The notes: a model not told the origin generated them from the sequence alone. Counted from the stretch's first letter, positions 42,151 through 51,129 are shown. The stretch: 64,000 bases of DNA from Mycolicibacterium elephantis DSM 44368 (GCF_004014805.1 NZ_ATDN01000045.1:124001-188000); one strand, 5' to 3'. A program made the numbers and translations.

Positions 42151-43332
42151 TCAGGACGCTCGGATGTCACGGGGTGCCCGTGGCATCCCGAGGCCGGCCA
42201 TGGCGATGATGTCGCGTTGCAGTTCGTTCGCACCGCCCCCGAAGGTGTTGATGACGGCCAGCCGGTAGGCGCTCTCGAGCTCGCCCCTCAGCGGTGCGTC
42301 GGAACCCTTACGTGTACCGGCCTGCCCGACGACGTCGAGCAGCTCGCGGGCCACCTGCTGGGTGAGTTCGGTGCCGAAAACCTTTGCCGCGGAGGCCTCT
42401 CCCATGCCGAGCGCGCCGGAGCTCATGTTCGTGTTGACCCGCAGGTTGAGCAGCCGGTAGGCGGCGACCTGCGCCTCGACGCGGGCGAGGGCCTGCTGGA
42501 CCCATGGCTGGTCGATCACGCGTCCGTCGTCCAGCGGTGTGGTCCTCGCCCATTCCAGGGTCTTGGCGAACAGCGGCTCGAGCGCGCCGAGATTGCCCAG
42601 CGCGGCGCGTTCGAGGTTCAGCTGGTTCGTCACCAGCTTCCAGCCTTGGTTCTCGCCGAGCACGATGGCACTCTCGGGTACCCGCACGTCGTCGTAGAAC
42701 GTGTAGTAGGTCGACACACCGGGCATGGTGTGCAGCGGCTTCCAGGAGAAGCCCGGCGAGTCGGTTGGCACGATGAACACCGTGATGCCCTTGTGTTTCT
42801 TGGCATCTGGGTCGGTGCGTGCCGCCAGCCAGATGTAGTCGGCGAATTCCGCGCCGCTGGTGAACATCTTGGAGCCGTTGATGACGAACTCATCACCGTC
42901 GCGGACCGCAGTGGTGCGCAACGACGCCAGGTCGCTGCCCGCGCCGGGTTCGGAGTAGCCGATCGCGAAGTCGACGGTGCCCTGAAGGATCGCGGGCAGG
43001 AACTTCTGCTTCTGCTCCTCGGTGCCGTACTGGATCAGGGTGGGGCCGACGGTGTTGAGCGTGATCATCGGCAACGGCGCGTTCACCCGGCGCGCCTCTT
43101 CGTTGAAGATGTACTGCTCCAGCGCGGTCAGCCCGCGGCCGCCGTACTCCACCGGCCACGCGACGCCCAGCAGGCCGGCCTCGCCCAGCGCCCGCCTGCA
43201 CTCCCGGACCGCGTCGCCGCCTTCCATCCGGCCTGCGACCGCTGCGCGCCGCTCCGGGGTCATCACGGCCGCCAGCCGCTCCCGGAACTCTTCGCGGAGT
43301 CGCTCCTGTTCGGGTGTGTAGTCGAAATCCAT
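42151..43332 (-). CDS. Acyl-CoA dehydrogenase, FadE29-like subunit
   Basis: The 393-residue enzyme matches M. tuberculosis FadE29: EARRVNAPLPMITLNTVGPTL, FAIGYSEPGAGSDLASLRTT, DYIWLAARTDPDAKKHKGI, YYTFYDDVRVP and the C-terminal NTFGGGANELQRDIIA. FAD-binding residues are present. It should introduce a double bond alpha-beta to the CoA thioester together with the FadE28-like subunit. ATG 43332 shares one base with the P450 stop (TGATG). Confidence 0.92.
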   Translation of the reverse strand: MDFDYTPEQERLREEFRERLAAVMTPERRAAVAGRMEGGDAVRECRRALGEAGLLGVAWPVEYGGRGLTALEQYIFNEEARRVNAPLPMITLNTVGPTLIQYGTEEQKQKFLPAILQGTVDFAIGYSEPGAGSDLASLRTTAVRDGDEFVINGSKMFTSGAEFADYIWLAARTDPDAKKHKGITVFIVPTDSPGFSWKPLHTMPGVSTYYTFYDDVRVPESAIVLGENQGWKLVTNQLNLERAALGNLGALEPLFAKTLEWARTTPLDDGRVIDQPWVQQALARVEAQVAAYRLLNLRVNTNMSSGALGMGEASAAKVFGTELTQQVARELLDVVGQAGTRKGSDAPLRGELESAYRLAVINTFGGGANELQRDIIAMAGLGMPRAPRDIRAS

Positions 43333-44546
43333 CAGCGGCTCGCCCCCAAGCGCACCGGCATGCGTTTGACGCCCGGCACCATCGTCGCGCGCAGGCGCGT
43401 CACGTCACCGGTCAGCTCGATGCTCGGGTAGGCACCGAGGAGGACCTCGAACATGATCCGGGCCTCCAGTCGCGCCAGCTGAGCACCGAGGCAGGCATGT
43501 TCACCGGCGCCGAAAGCGATGTGCGGGTTGGGGTTCCGGGTGATGTCGAACTCTTCGCTGGTGGGGCCGAAGATCTCCTCGTCCCGGTTGGCCGAACCGT
43601 ACAACATCACCACCGTGTCACCGGCCCTGATCTTCTGTCCGCGGATTTCGACGTCGTCGGTGGCCCTGCGCGCCATGTGCGTCACCGGGCTGGTGAATCG
43701 CAACATCTCCTCGACCGCACACGTCAGCAGCGACGGATCCGAACGAAGCAGCGCGAACTGATCGGGATGCTGCAGCAGCGCCACGGTGCCCAGCGCGATG
43801 AGGTTGCGGGTGGTCTCGTTGCCCGCCACCAGAAGCAGGAACGAGAAGTTGAGCAGATCAGCGTCGCTGAGGCGCTCCCCGTCGACCTCGGCGGCGGCCA
43901 GGATGCTCAGCAGATCGTCCTGGCCGGAGACCTTGCCGGAGCGTCGGGCGTCGATCAGCTCGGTGAAGTACGCGTAGAGCTCGCCGAGTGCGACGAGGTG
44001 ATCCATCTCGATGTCGGGGTCCGCGGTGCCGACGGCCGCATCCGACCAGGTGCGGAACTTCTCCCAGTCCTCGGGCGGGGCGCCGAGCATCTCGGCGATC
44101 ATCCTGGTGGGTAGGGGTGCGGCGATCTCCTCGGCGAACTCGTACTCCCGGGAGGGGTCGAGGCCGCCGACGATGCCGTTGACGATGTTGCGGATCTTGG
44201 GTTCCAGCAACGACACCTGGCGGCGGGTGAACCCGGCGTTGATGAGCTTGCGCAGCTGCCGGTGCCGAGGCGGGTCCGTGAAGATCAGGTTGCCTTCCTG
44301 GACGGGTTCGGGCTGGCTGGGATCCGGAATGGTGATGCCGCGTGTCGACGAGAACAGCAGGGGATGACCGGAAACGAACCGCACGTCCTCGTACTTGGTC
44401 AACGCCCAGAAGTCGGTGACGTCGTTCCACACCACCGGCGTGCTGTTGCGCAGTTCGCGATAAGCCGGATACGGGTCGCCCGCGTAGAAGTCCGGGGAGT
44501 GCAGCGGGTGGGCGGAGGTGGGTCGGGACGTGGATTCTGTGGGCAC
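43332..44546 (-). CDS. Cytochrome P450 (CYP142/CYP125-like class), first gene of the igr-like operon
   Basis: The 404-residue P450 has I-helix LLLVAGNETTRNLIAL, ExxR in EEMLRFTSPV and heme loop IAFGAGEHACLGAQLARLE with Cys352. General features (LVNAGFTR-like LINAGFTRRQV, DGERLSDADLL) resemble CYP142, a cholesterol side-chain terminal hydroxylase. Its place at the head of the operon matches cyp125 in igr. GTG 44546 with GAGGAG at 8 nt is preferred; a start at 44750 would read through the palindrome at 44580. Confidence 0.9.
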   Translation of the reverse strand: MPTESTSRPTSAHPLHSPDFYAGDPYPAYRELRNSTPVVWNDVTDFWALTKYEDVRFVSGHPLLFSSTRGITIPDPSQPEPVQEGNLIFTDPPRHRQLRKLINAGFTRRQVSLLEPKIRNIVNGIVGGLDPSREYEFAEEIAAPLPTRMIAEMLGAPPEDWEKFRTWSDAAVGTADPDIEMDHLVALGELYAYFTELIDARRSGKVSGQDDLLSILAAAEVDGERLSDADLLNFSFLLLVAGNETTRNLIALGTVALLQHPDQFALLRSDPSLLTCAVEEMLRFTSPVTHMARRATDDVEIRGQKIRAGDTVVMLYGSANRDEEIFGPTSEEFDITRNPNPHIAFGAGEHACLGAQLARLEARIMFEVLLGAYPSIELTGDVTRLRATMVPGVKRMPVRLGASR

Positions 44547-44579
44547 CGCGGGCTCTCCTCGACGAATCGGACATCGGAC

Positions 44580-44596
44580 ACATTGCGCTGCAATGT
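44580..44596. promoter_or_regulatory. Palindrome ACATTGC-GCT-GCAATGT upstream of the igr-like operon
   Basis: A perfect 7-3-7 inverted repeat 34-50 bp upstream of the P450 start. It is flanked by GGAC/TCCGG that extends partial symmetry. The likely ligand is the operon's own TetR regulator (37786-38400). The 236-bp gap to the divergent aldehyde dehydrogenase otherwise shows no gene. Confidence 0.6.
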
Positions 44597-44782
44597 CCGG
44601 CGGTTCTGTGTCTACTCTACGGGCGACGCGGCTGTCAATCGGCATTCTGCAAGGAAATAAGCGTGTTCGTTGACGAGCCACCATGAAGCGGTGTACACAC
44701 ATGTCACTGATGTCGGACAGCGTGTGCCTGACTGGGACGGTGGTCACCATCAGGCGGAGAACCGGGAAGGTCCAGTGATCTG

Positions 44783-46240
44783 ATGGCCGCGTCCAGCCTT
44801 GTCGACAGCTATGACCTGTTCATCGACGGCGGTTGGGTGGCGCCGGACAGCGGCCGGTACGACGTGATCGATCCGGCCACCGAAACGGTCATCGCGACCG
44901 CGCCTGACGCCGGCACCGCACAGGTCGAACAGGCCATCGCCGCCGCGCGGACCGCTTTCGACAGCGGCCCGTGGGCATCGGCGGCGCCGGAGGAACGGGC
45001 GCGCTGTTTGCAGCAGTTGAGCGATGCGCTGCTCGCCCGAGGTGACGAGATCTACGCGCTGGCCCAGGCCGAGTGGGGATGCACAGCAAACGAACGACTG
45101 ATCCACGTCGACGGGCCCGCCTTCATGGTCGGCCACGCCGCCGAACTGGCGCTCGAGCCGGCTGAAGCGCCCATGGACGCATGGGGCGCGGCGGGCACGA
45201 CGCTGTTGCGCTACGAGCCCCTTGGCGTCGTCGCGGCCATGACACCCTGGAACTTCCCGCACACCCTGAACGTGATGAAGCTGGGCGCAGCGCTGGCCGC
45301 GGGCAACACCCTCGTCCTCAAGCCTTCGCCTCTCACACCGCTGGCCGGCCTGGCGCTCGCGCAAATCATCCTGGAGGAGACCGATATTCCCCCCGGCGTC
45401 GTGAACGTCGTCACCCCGACCGGGCTTGACGCCAGCAGGCTGCTGACCCTCGACCCACGCGTGGACATGGTGAGCTTCACCGGTAGCTCGTCGGTCGGCC
45501 GCGATGTGATGGCCGGCGCGGCGACGACGATGAAGCGGGTCCTGCTGGAATGCGGTGGCAAGTCGGCCTGCGTGCTGCTCGACGATGTGGAGCTCACCGA
45601 CGAGCTGCTTGAGCGGTTGTTGTTCGAGGGCTGCACGCTGCACGCGGGGCAGGCGTGCATCCTCAACAGCCGGCTGGTGGTGCCCGACGCGCTGCACGAC
45701 GAGGTCGTCGACCGGCTCGCCGAGCTCGCGCGCGCGGTGACGGTCGGCGACCCCACCGACGACGGGGTGACGATGGGACCGCTGATCAGCAGGCAGCATC
45801 TGGAGCGCGTCGAGGGTTTCGTCCGGCGCGCCGAATCCGACGGCTCGAAGGTGGTGACCGGCGGTGTGCGTCACGAAAGTGCCTCGGGTGGATTCTATTT
45901 CGAGCCGACAATCCTGACCGACACCAGCGCCGACTCCTACATCGCGCAGGAGGAGGTCTTCGGTCCGGTGTTGACGGTGCTGCGCTATCGTGGCGACGAC
46001 GAGGCCGTGGCCATCGCCAACGACTCCGCCTACGGGCTCGGCGGTGCGGTGTGGGGTACCGATGTCGATCGGGCGCTCGGGGTCGCGCGGCGCATCAGGA
46101 CCGGGCAGGTGTCGATCAACGGCACCATTCCCGGCGACGCGCCCTTCGGCGGCTTCAAGCAGAGCGGCATCGGCCGTGAGGGCGGGGTGATGGGCTTGCG
46201 GGCCTATATGGAGCCCAAGGCAATCGGGGTTCCGGCGTGA
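44783..46240 (+). CDS. Aldehyde dehydrogenase
   Basis: The 485-residue enzyme has MTPWNFPHTLNVMKLGAAL with the catalytic Asn, the nucleotide motif FTGSSSVGRDVM, LLECGGKSACV with the base Glu, and LHAGQACILNSR with the catalytic Cys. It oxidises an aldehyde to acid, possibly the product of P450 or alcohol dehydrogenase action nearby. GTG of the tandem CoA-transferase overlaps its stop (GTGA), so acid formation and CoA transfer are genetically coupled. Divergent from the igr-like operon. Confidence 0.93.
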   Translation: MAASSLVDSYDLFIDGGWVAPDSGRYDVIDPATETVIATAPDAGTAQVEQAIAAARTAFDSGPWASAAPEERARCLQQLSDALLARGDEIYALAQAEWGCTANERLIHVDGPAFMVGHAAELALEPAEAPMDAWGAAGTTLLRYEPLGVVAAMTPWNFPHTLNVMKLGAALAAGNTLVLKPSPLTPLAGLALAQIILEETDIPPGVVNVVTPTGLDASRLLTLDPRVDMVSFTGSSSVGRDVMAGAATTMKRVLLECGGKSACVLLDDVELTDELLERLLFEGCTLHAGQACILNSRLVVPDALHDEVVDRLAELARAVTVGDPTDDGVTMGPLISRQHLERVEGFVRRAESDGSKVVTGGVRHESASGGFYFEPTILTDTSADSYIAQEEVFGPVLTVLRYRGDDEAVAIANDSAYGLGGAVWGTDVDRALGVARRIRTGQVSINGTIPGDAPFGGFKQSGIGREGGVMGLRAYMEPKAIGVPA

Positions 46241-48636
46241 GCGAAGCCCTGGCCGGACTGCGGGTCGTCGAGCTGGGCAGCGAGATCGCGGCGCCGTACT
46301 GCACGAAGCTTCTCAATGACCTCGGTGCCGAGGTGTGCAAGATCGAGTCACCGCATGGTGATCCGCTGCGCAGATGGGGTCCGTTCCACGACGGCGCACC
46401 GCGGCGCGGCGGGCTGTTCGAGTACTTGAACGCCGGAAAACACGGTCTGACAGTCGATCTCGGGACATCATCGGGTCTGGCGCGAGCTCACGAGCTGATC
46501 GCGCAGGCCGACGTGCTGGTCGAGGATCTGCCCGCCGGGTCGGCCGACCGGTTCGAATGGGGACTCGACCGTGAGTCGCTGCAACAGCTCAACCCCGACC
46601 TCGTGGTCGTCAGGGTCTCCGACTACGGCCAGGACGGCCCGCGGCGGTCGCTACCGTCGACACCGCTGACGCTGCAGGCCGCGTCAGGATGGGTCAACAC
46701 CCGCGAGTTCGGCCGGGCACCGGTACAAGCCGGCGCGCGCATACCCGAGTACATCGTCGGGGGCTATGCGGCACTCGCGGCGCTGACCGCGCTGCGTATC
46801 TCCGACGCGGAGCAGGGCCGGGTGGTGGAAGCCGACGTCTCGGCTTTCGAGTCGCTGTTGAGCACATTGCCGTATCCGATGTTGCTTGCTGAGCGGCTGA
46901 AAAGCATGGGGCTGCCGACGAACTCGAAGGCCGCGCCGATGCTCGGCATCGTTCGGGCAGCCGACGGCTGGATCGGAATCAACTGCCTGACCGGGCAGCA
47001 CTGGCTGGACGTGTGCGCGATGATGGGGCTGCCGGAGTTCGGCGAACATCAACTCGCCATCATGCTGGGCGGTCCGGAGCGTGACGAGTTCTTCGCGAAG
47101 GCACAGCCCTGGCTGGATTCGATGCCGGTCGCCGAACTGGTGGAATTGAGCCAGGCCATGCGAATTCCGGCCGCTCCGATCAACGACGGATCCTCGATCC
47201 TGGACTGCCCGCAGTACCGCGAGCGCGACTTCTTCGTCGAGGCGGGCCCCGATGGTGCGCGCTTCCAACGTCCCGGCGCGCCTTTCCGGTTGTCGAAGAC
47301 GCCGGTGCCCGCGCCGGGGCCGGCGCCGGTCCTCGGCACGGCCGACGCCGTGCGGTGGGAGACCCGCGGACAGCGGGACGCGGGGCACCCGGGTGAGAGG
47401 GCTGCCGATGCGGCGCGTCCGTTCACCGGGCTGAAAGTGTTCGACCTCAGCACCTTCTGGGCGGGGGCGTATCTGACGTGCTACCTCGGCGCGTTCGGTG
47501 CCGACGTGATCAAGGTCGAGTCGATCCAGCGTCCCGACGGGCATCGGTACTCGGGCTCTCTGCTGCGCAGCAGCGACGACTGGTACGAGATCGGGCCGTT
47601 GTGGCAGGGCACCAACCTGAACAAGCGCGACGTCACTCTCGACCTCGGCAGCGACACCGGCCGAGAGCTGGCGTTGCGGCTGGCGGCCGAGGCTGACGTG
47701 GTGATCGAGAACTTCTCGCCCCGGGTGGTCGAACAGTTCGGGTTGGACTACGACTCGCTGGCGAAGATCAACCCCCGGGTGATCATGGTCCGCATGCCCG
47801 GCTTCGGCCTGGAGGGCCCGTGGCGCGATTATGTCGGTTGGGCCTTGAACATCGAACAGCTGGCGGGGATGTCGGCGGTCACCGGATATGCCGACGGTCC
47901 GCCGTGCAACCTGCAGGGCCCGGCCGATCCGATCGCGGGCGTGCATGCGACGGTGGCGTTGCTCGCCGCGCTCGAGCATCGGCGCCGGACAGGCGAGGGG
48001 CAGCTGATCGAAGTGGCTCAGATCGAGGTCGGAGCCGCGGTCACCGCCGAACCGGTCATCGAGTATTCGATGACAAAACTTGTGCGGGAACGTTTGGGCA
48101 ATCGGCACCGCGACTACGCGCAAGGTGTCTACCGTGCGCAAGGGGAAGACGATTGGGTCGCGGTTTCGGTGCGGGATGACACCGATTGGGCCGCGGTCGC
48201 CGAGGTCATCGGTCGCCCCGAGCTGCGTGACGACCCCAGGTTCGTCTCGACGGATGCCCGGTTGGCGCATCACGACGAGCTCGACGAGCTGATCGCCGGA
48301 TGCGCCGCGACGCGGTCGGCCGAGGATTTCGCCGAAGCGCTGCTGCAGCGCGGTGTGCCCGCGCAGCGACTGATGACCGGCGATCGGATGTACGACGTCG
48401 ATCAACTCGACGCGCGGGGATTCTACGAGGATCTCGATCATCGCATCGCCGGGCGACAGCGCTTCCCGGGCTGGCCGTTTCGGATCACCCCGGGGCCCTC
48501 ACGCCATCACCGTTCGCCGTCGCCGACGCTGGGTCAGCACAACGACGAGGTGCTCGGCGAGCTGGGCCTGACGCCGGCCGAGATTGCGGCCCTGCGTGAG
48601 CGGCAGGTCATCGGCGAACGGCTGCTGAACGCCTGA
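46237..48636 (+). CDS. Tandem (two-domain) CaiB/BaiF CoA-transferase
   Basis: The 799-residue protein holds two complete class III CoA-transferase modules. Module 1 starts LAGLRVVELGSEIAAPYC and module 2 starts near residue 390 with FTGLKVFDLSTFWAGAYLTC, each followed by GAxVxKxES-type blocks. Single-domain enzymes are normally dimers of interlocked rings of about 400 residues, so the fusion may be a self-contained dimer or two activities. It is co-translated with the upstream aldehyde dehydrogenase and would activate the acid as its CoA ester. Confidence 0.9.
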   Translation: MSEALAGLRVVELGSEIAAPYCTKLLNDLGAEVCKIESPHGDPLRRWGPFHDGAPRRGGLFEYLNAGKHGLTVDLGTSSGLARAHELIAQADVLVEDLPAGSADRFEWGLDRESLQQLNPDLVVVRVSDYGQDGPRRSLPSTPLTLQAASGWVNTREFGRAPVQAGARIPEYIVGGYAALAALTALRISDAEQGRVVEADVSAFESLLSTLPYPMLLAERLKSMGLPTNSKAAPMLGIVRAADGWIGINCLTGQHWLDVCAMMGLPEFGEHQLAIMLGGPERDEFFAKAQPWLDSMPVAELVELSQAMRIPAAPINDGSSILDCPQYRERDFFVEAGPDGARFQRPGAPFRLSKTPVPAPGPAPVLGTADAVRWETRGQRDAGHPGERAADAARPFTGLKVFDLSTFWAGAYLTCYLGAFGADVIKVESIQRPDGHRYSGSLLRSSDDWYEIGPLWQGTNLNKRDVTLDLGSDTGRELALRLAAEADVVIENFSPRVVEQFGLDYDSLAKINPRVIMVRMPGFGLEGPWRDYVGWALNIEQLAGMSAVTGYADGPPCNLQGPADPIAGVHATVALLAALEHRRRTGEGQLIEVAQIEVGAAVTAEPVIEYSMTKLVRERLGNRHRDYAQGVYRAQGEDDWVAVSVRDDTDWAAVAEVIGRPELRDDPRFVSTDARLAHHDELDELIAGCAATRSAEDFAEALLQRGVPAQRLMTGDRMYDVDQLDARGFYEDLDHRIAGRQRFPGWPFRITPGPSRHHRSPSPTLGQHNDEVLGELGLTPAEIAALRERQVIGERLLNA

Positions 48637-48647
48637 CGTCCCCTGTG

Positions 48648-48707
48648 GCGAGCAGACGCGAAAACCCCCAAAAGTGCGTCACTTTGGGGGTTTTGGCGTC
48701 TGCTCGC
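48648..48707. terminator. Bidirectional intrinsic terminator/long hairpin
   Basis: A 60-bp inverted repeat lies between convergent genes. Outer arms GCGAGCAGACGC (48648-48659) and GCGTCTGCTCGC (48696-48707) flank inner arms AAAACCCCCAAAAGTG and CACTTTGGGGGTTTT, with a 3-nt loop and one bulge. The A/T tracts within the stem could end transcription from both sides. I recall similar GAGCAGACGC arms at other mycobacterial gene ends, so it may also be a dispersed repeat. Confidence 0.85.
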
Positions 48708-48735
48708 GGGGAGGGTGCACGGGTCGGGAACGGGT

Positions 48736-49209
48736 CTACTCGACCATCGCGGCGATGGTGTCGACCACACAGGCCGGCCGCTCGGACCCCTCGACCTCCA
48801 CGGTGACCCGCACCGTGGCCCTGGCGCCGTTGTCGGTGCGGTCCACCTTGATCAGCTCGGCACCCGCGCGGATGCGTGAGTCGACCGGCACGGGCGCCGG
48901 GAACCGCAGCTTGTCCACGCCGTAGTTCACCTGCATGGACAAGCCGGTCACCTTGTAGATCTGTTGGACGAGAATGGGCACCAACGACAGTGTGAGATAG
49001 CCGTGGGCAATCGTCTTGCCGTAGGGCCCTTTCGCCGCCTTCTCAGCGTCGACGTGGATCCACTGGTGGTCACCGGTCGCCTCGGCGAACAGGTCGATCT
49101 CCTTCTGGGTGACCTTGCGCCATTCGCTGTACCCCAGGTGCTCGCCGACGTGCGCCTCGAAGCCGGCGATGCCGTCGTACTCCGTCGGCGAAGCGGTTGT
49201 CCGCGTCAT
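48736..49209 (-). CDS. MaoC-type (R)-hydratase
   Basis: The 157-residue hot-dog-fold protein has the complete MaoC catalytic motif FAEATGDHQWIHVDAEKAAKGPYGKTIAHGYLTLS, with Asp and His. It is probably an (R)-specific enoyl-CoA hydratase or dehydratase. A conserved NYGVDKLRFPAPVPV follows. It overlaps the amidohydrolase stop by four bases, so the pair form an operon. Distinct from the ChsH1-like subunit in having a full single-chain hydratase motif. Confidence 0.9.
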   Translation of the reverse strand: MTRTTASPTEYDGIAGFEAHVGEHLGYSEWRKVTQKEIDLFAEATGDHQWIHVDAEKAAKGPYGKTIAHGYLTLSLVPILVQQIYKVTGLSMQVNYGVDKLRFPAPVPVDSRIRAGAELIKVDRTDNGARATVRVTVEVEGSERPACVVDTIAAMVE

Positions 49210-50402
49210 GCCGGAACCCGTTGGAGCCCCAGTTGCTCGATGGCGTTGCCGCCCATGATCTTCGCCTTGACCGTCTCCGGCAACCCCTCCAGCCGGTCGA
49301 CGAAGCTCAGCGGGTCGCCGATACCTTCTGGATGGGGGAAGTCGGAGCCGAACATCACGTGATCCTCACCCATGATGTCGACGATCCCTTTCACGTCGTC
49401 CTCGAGGAACGGGTGGATGTAGACGTTGCGCTTGAAGACGTCGACGGGGTGCTCGTCGAACTCTTTCGGCATCGTCCGGTACGCCTTGTCGAGCAGACGC
49501 AAAAGGTTGCGCACCCAACCGCTGCCGTTCTCCACGACGAGTACCTTGAGGTCCGGGAAGCGGGACAGGGCGCCGTGGCAGATCAGCGCCGCCAGGGTGT
49601 CCTCCATGGCCCGGAACCCCATCACCACCTCGCGCAGTGCGCTGGGCTTGAAGGACAGGTACTCGTCACCGCCCTCCCATTCCATGAGGTGCTTCTGGTA
49701 GCCGCTGTCGGCGGCGTGAAAGGTCACCGGCACGCCCGCCTTGACCACTTCCTCCCAGAAGGGGTCGAATTCGGGCAGCCCCATGGATCGCGAGCCGCCG
49801 AACCGGCTCGGCACCGGTGCGGGTCGCACCAGGAAGGTCTTCATACCGCGCTCGAGACACCAGTGGAACTCCTTGATCGCCTCATCGACCAGTGGGAGGC
49901 AGATCACCGGGGTGGCGAAGATGCGGTCCTGGTAGTTGAAGGTCCAGTGTTCATGCATCCACTCGTTGAGGGCATGGATGATCGCGTGGGTCAGGACGAC
50001 GTCGTCGGTGGTGCGCTCCTCGATGAGGCTGGCGAGGGTCGGGTACATCACGCACTGGTCGATACCCAGTTCGTCCATGAGTTCCAGTCGAGGTGTCGGT
50101 GACTGGTAGGCGGGAATGATATCCATGGGCTCACCGATGAATTCGCGAAAGTTCAACCCCTCGGGGTTGTTTCCGAGGAAGTAGTCCTCGGCGCTGCCCG
50201 GCCGTGCCACCCGTTCGAACGTCGGGTTGGGGATCATGTGGCTGATGCGGTCCTTGACGACGAGCTTGGGCCGCCCGTTGACGTCGACGTAGCCGACCTT
50301 GCCCTTGTGTTCCTTCGGCAGGTACTTGGTGAGGGCGTCCGTCGTCTCGTACATGTGGTTGTCGATGTCGAAGACCGGATACGGCAGGGACCGGGTAGAC
50401 AT
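49206..50402 (-). CDS. Amidohydrolase family protein (Amidohydro_2)
   Basis: The 398-residue TIM-barrel metal hydrolase of the decarboxylase/amidohydrolase-2 type has the N-terminal DIDNHMYE (metal-ligand motif, D-x-D-x-H), mid-protein TFHAADSG and the C-terminal MFGSDFPHPEG with the catalytic Asp. Related enzymes open or decarboxylate rings or hydrolyse C-C/C-N bonds. Two similar proteins lie at 53862 and 63588. ATG 50402 has GAGGAGG at 8 nt; a start at 50468 lacks this. Co-translated with the MaoC hydratase. Confidence 0.88.
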   Translation of the reverse strand: MSTRSLPYPVFDIDNHMYETTDALTKYLPKEHKGKVGYVDVNGRPKLVVKDRISHMIPNPTFERVARPGSAEDYFLGNNPEGLNFREFIGEPMDIIPAYQSPTPRLELMDELGIDQCVMYPTLASLIEERTTDDVVLTHAIIHALNEWMHEHWTFNYQDRIFATPVICLPLVDEAIKEFHWCLERGMKTFLVRPAPVPSRFGGSRSMGLPEFDPFWEEVVKAGVPVTFHAADSGYQKHLMEWEGGDEYLSFKPSALREVVMGFRAMEDTLAALICHGALSRFPDLKVLVVENGSGWVRNLLRLLDKAYRTMPKEFDEHPVDVFKRNVYIHPFLEDDVKGIVDIMGEDHVMFGSDFPHPEGIGDPLSFVDRLEGLPETVKAKIMGGNAIEQLGLQRVPA

Positions 50403-50493
50403 GTGGCCGACCTCCTCAGAGCAGCGAATATGACCGTTTACGGTTATTGAGAATGACGTTATCACCAAAGCTCGGGCTACATCCAGAGCGGGG

Positions 50494-51129
50494 TTAGGTG
50501 GCGGCCAGTTCCGTCCACGCCTGCACCACCGCGTCGGTCGTGGTCACCGTCGCGAGCAGGGCCAACGTGTTGTCGATGACCGACTCCGCATACTCGCGGG
50601 GATATCCGCTCACCGCATCGCGCGGTAGCACGAACTGGTAACTCCGGTTGACGGCGTCCATGGCGAAGTTGGTGATCGCGACGTTGACCGAAACACCCAC
50701 TCCCACAATCGTCTTGATGTTCATGTTGCGCAGCACGGAGTCGAGGTCCGTCCCGGTCATTGGTCCGACACCGTGTAGGCGGGTCAGCACGATGTCGCCG
50801 GGGTCCTCGCCGAGCTCGGGTAGCAGGGAGGCGCCGGGACTTCCCGGCGTCAAGTCGGCGGGAAAAGACTTGCCCGCCATGAACAGCCTGGCATTGGTGT
50901 TGGCCCCGCGGTTGTCGGGGCGCCTCTGAATCAGGCAGTGCACCACCGTGACGCCGGCCGCGCGCGCGGCGTCGAGCAGCCTGGCGATGTTCGGGATCGC
51001 CTCGCGACGCGCCTCCTCGGCGAGCATCGGCAGGCCGGCTTGCGGGCCGATCACCCCGCCCTGGCACTCCTGGGTGACCAGTGCGGTGGTAGCTGGATTG
51101 ATCAGGTCGAGCAGGCTTGGTTGCGGCAT
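50494..51129 (-). CDS. Isochorismatase-fold protein lacking the catalytic triad
   Basis: The 211-residue protein has the cysteine hydrolase fold (ALVTQECQGGVIG, VVHCLIQRRP, MNIKTIVGVGVSVNVAITNFAMDAVNRSY). In active members the first strand carries Asp and the motif after the late strand has Cys; here those are TQE and an Ala (VNVAI). The usual Lys motif is also not evident. It is therefore probably inactive as an amidase or has a different chemistry. Divergent from the SnoaL-like gene at 51179. A short leader suggests leaderless transcription. Confidence 0.78.
   Translation of the reverse strand: MPQPSLLDLINPATTALVTQECQGGVIGPQAGLPMLAEEARREAIPNIARLLDAARAAGVTVVHCLIQRRPDNRGANTNARLFMAGKSFPADLTPGSPGASLLPELGEDPGDIVLTRLHGVGPMTGTDLDSVLRNMNIKTIVGVGVSVNVAITNFAMDAVNRSYQFVLPRDAVSGYPREYAESVIDNTLALLATVTTTDAVVQAWTELAAT

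Noticed and set aside
46684..48441. 585-codon minus-strand open frame inside the tandem CoA-transferase
   Set aside because: No recognisable domain, unlike the two clear CoA-transferase modules on the other strand.
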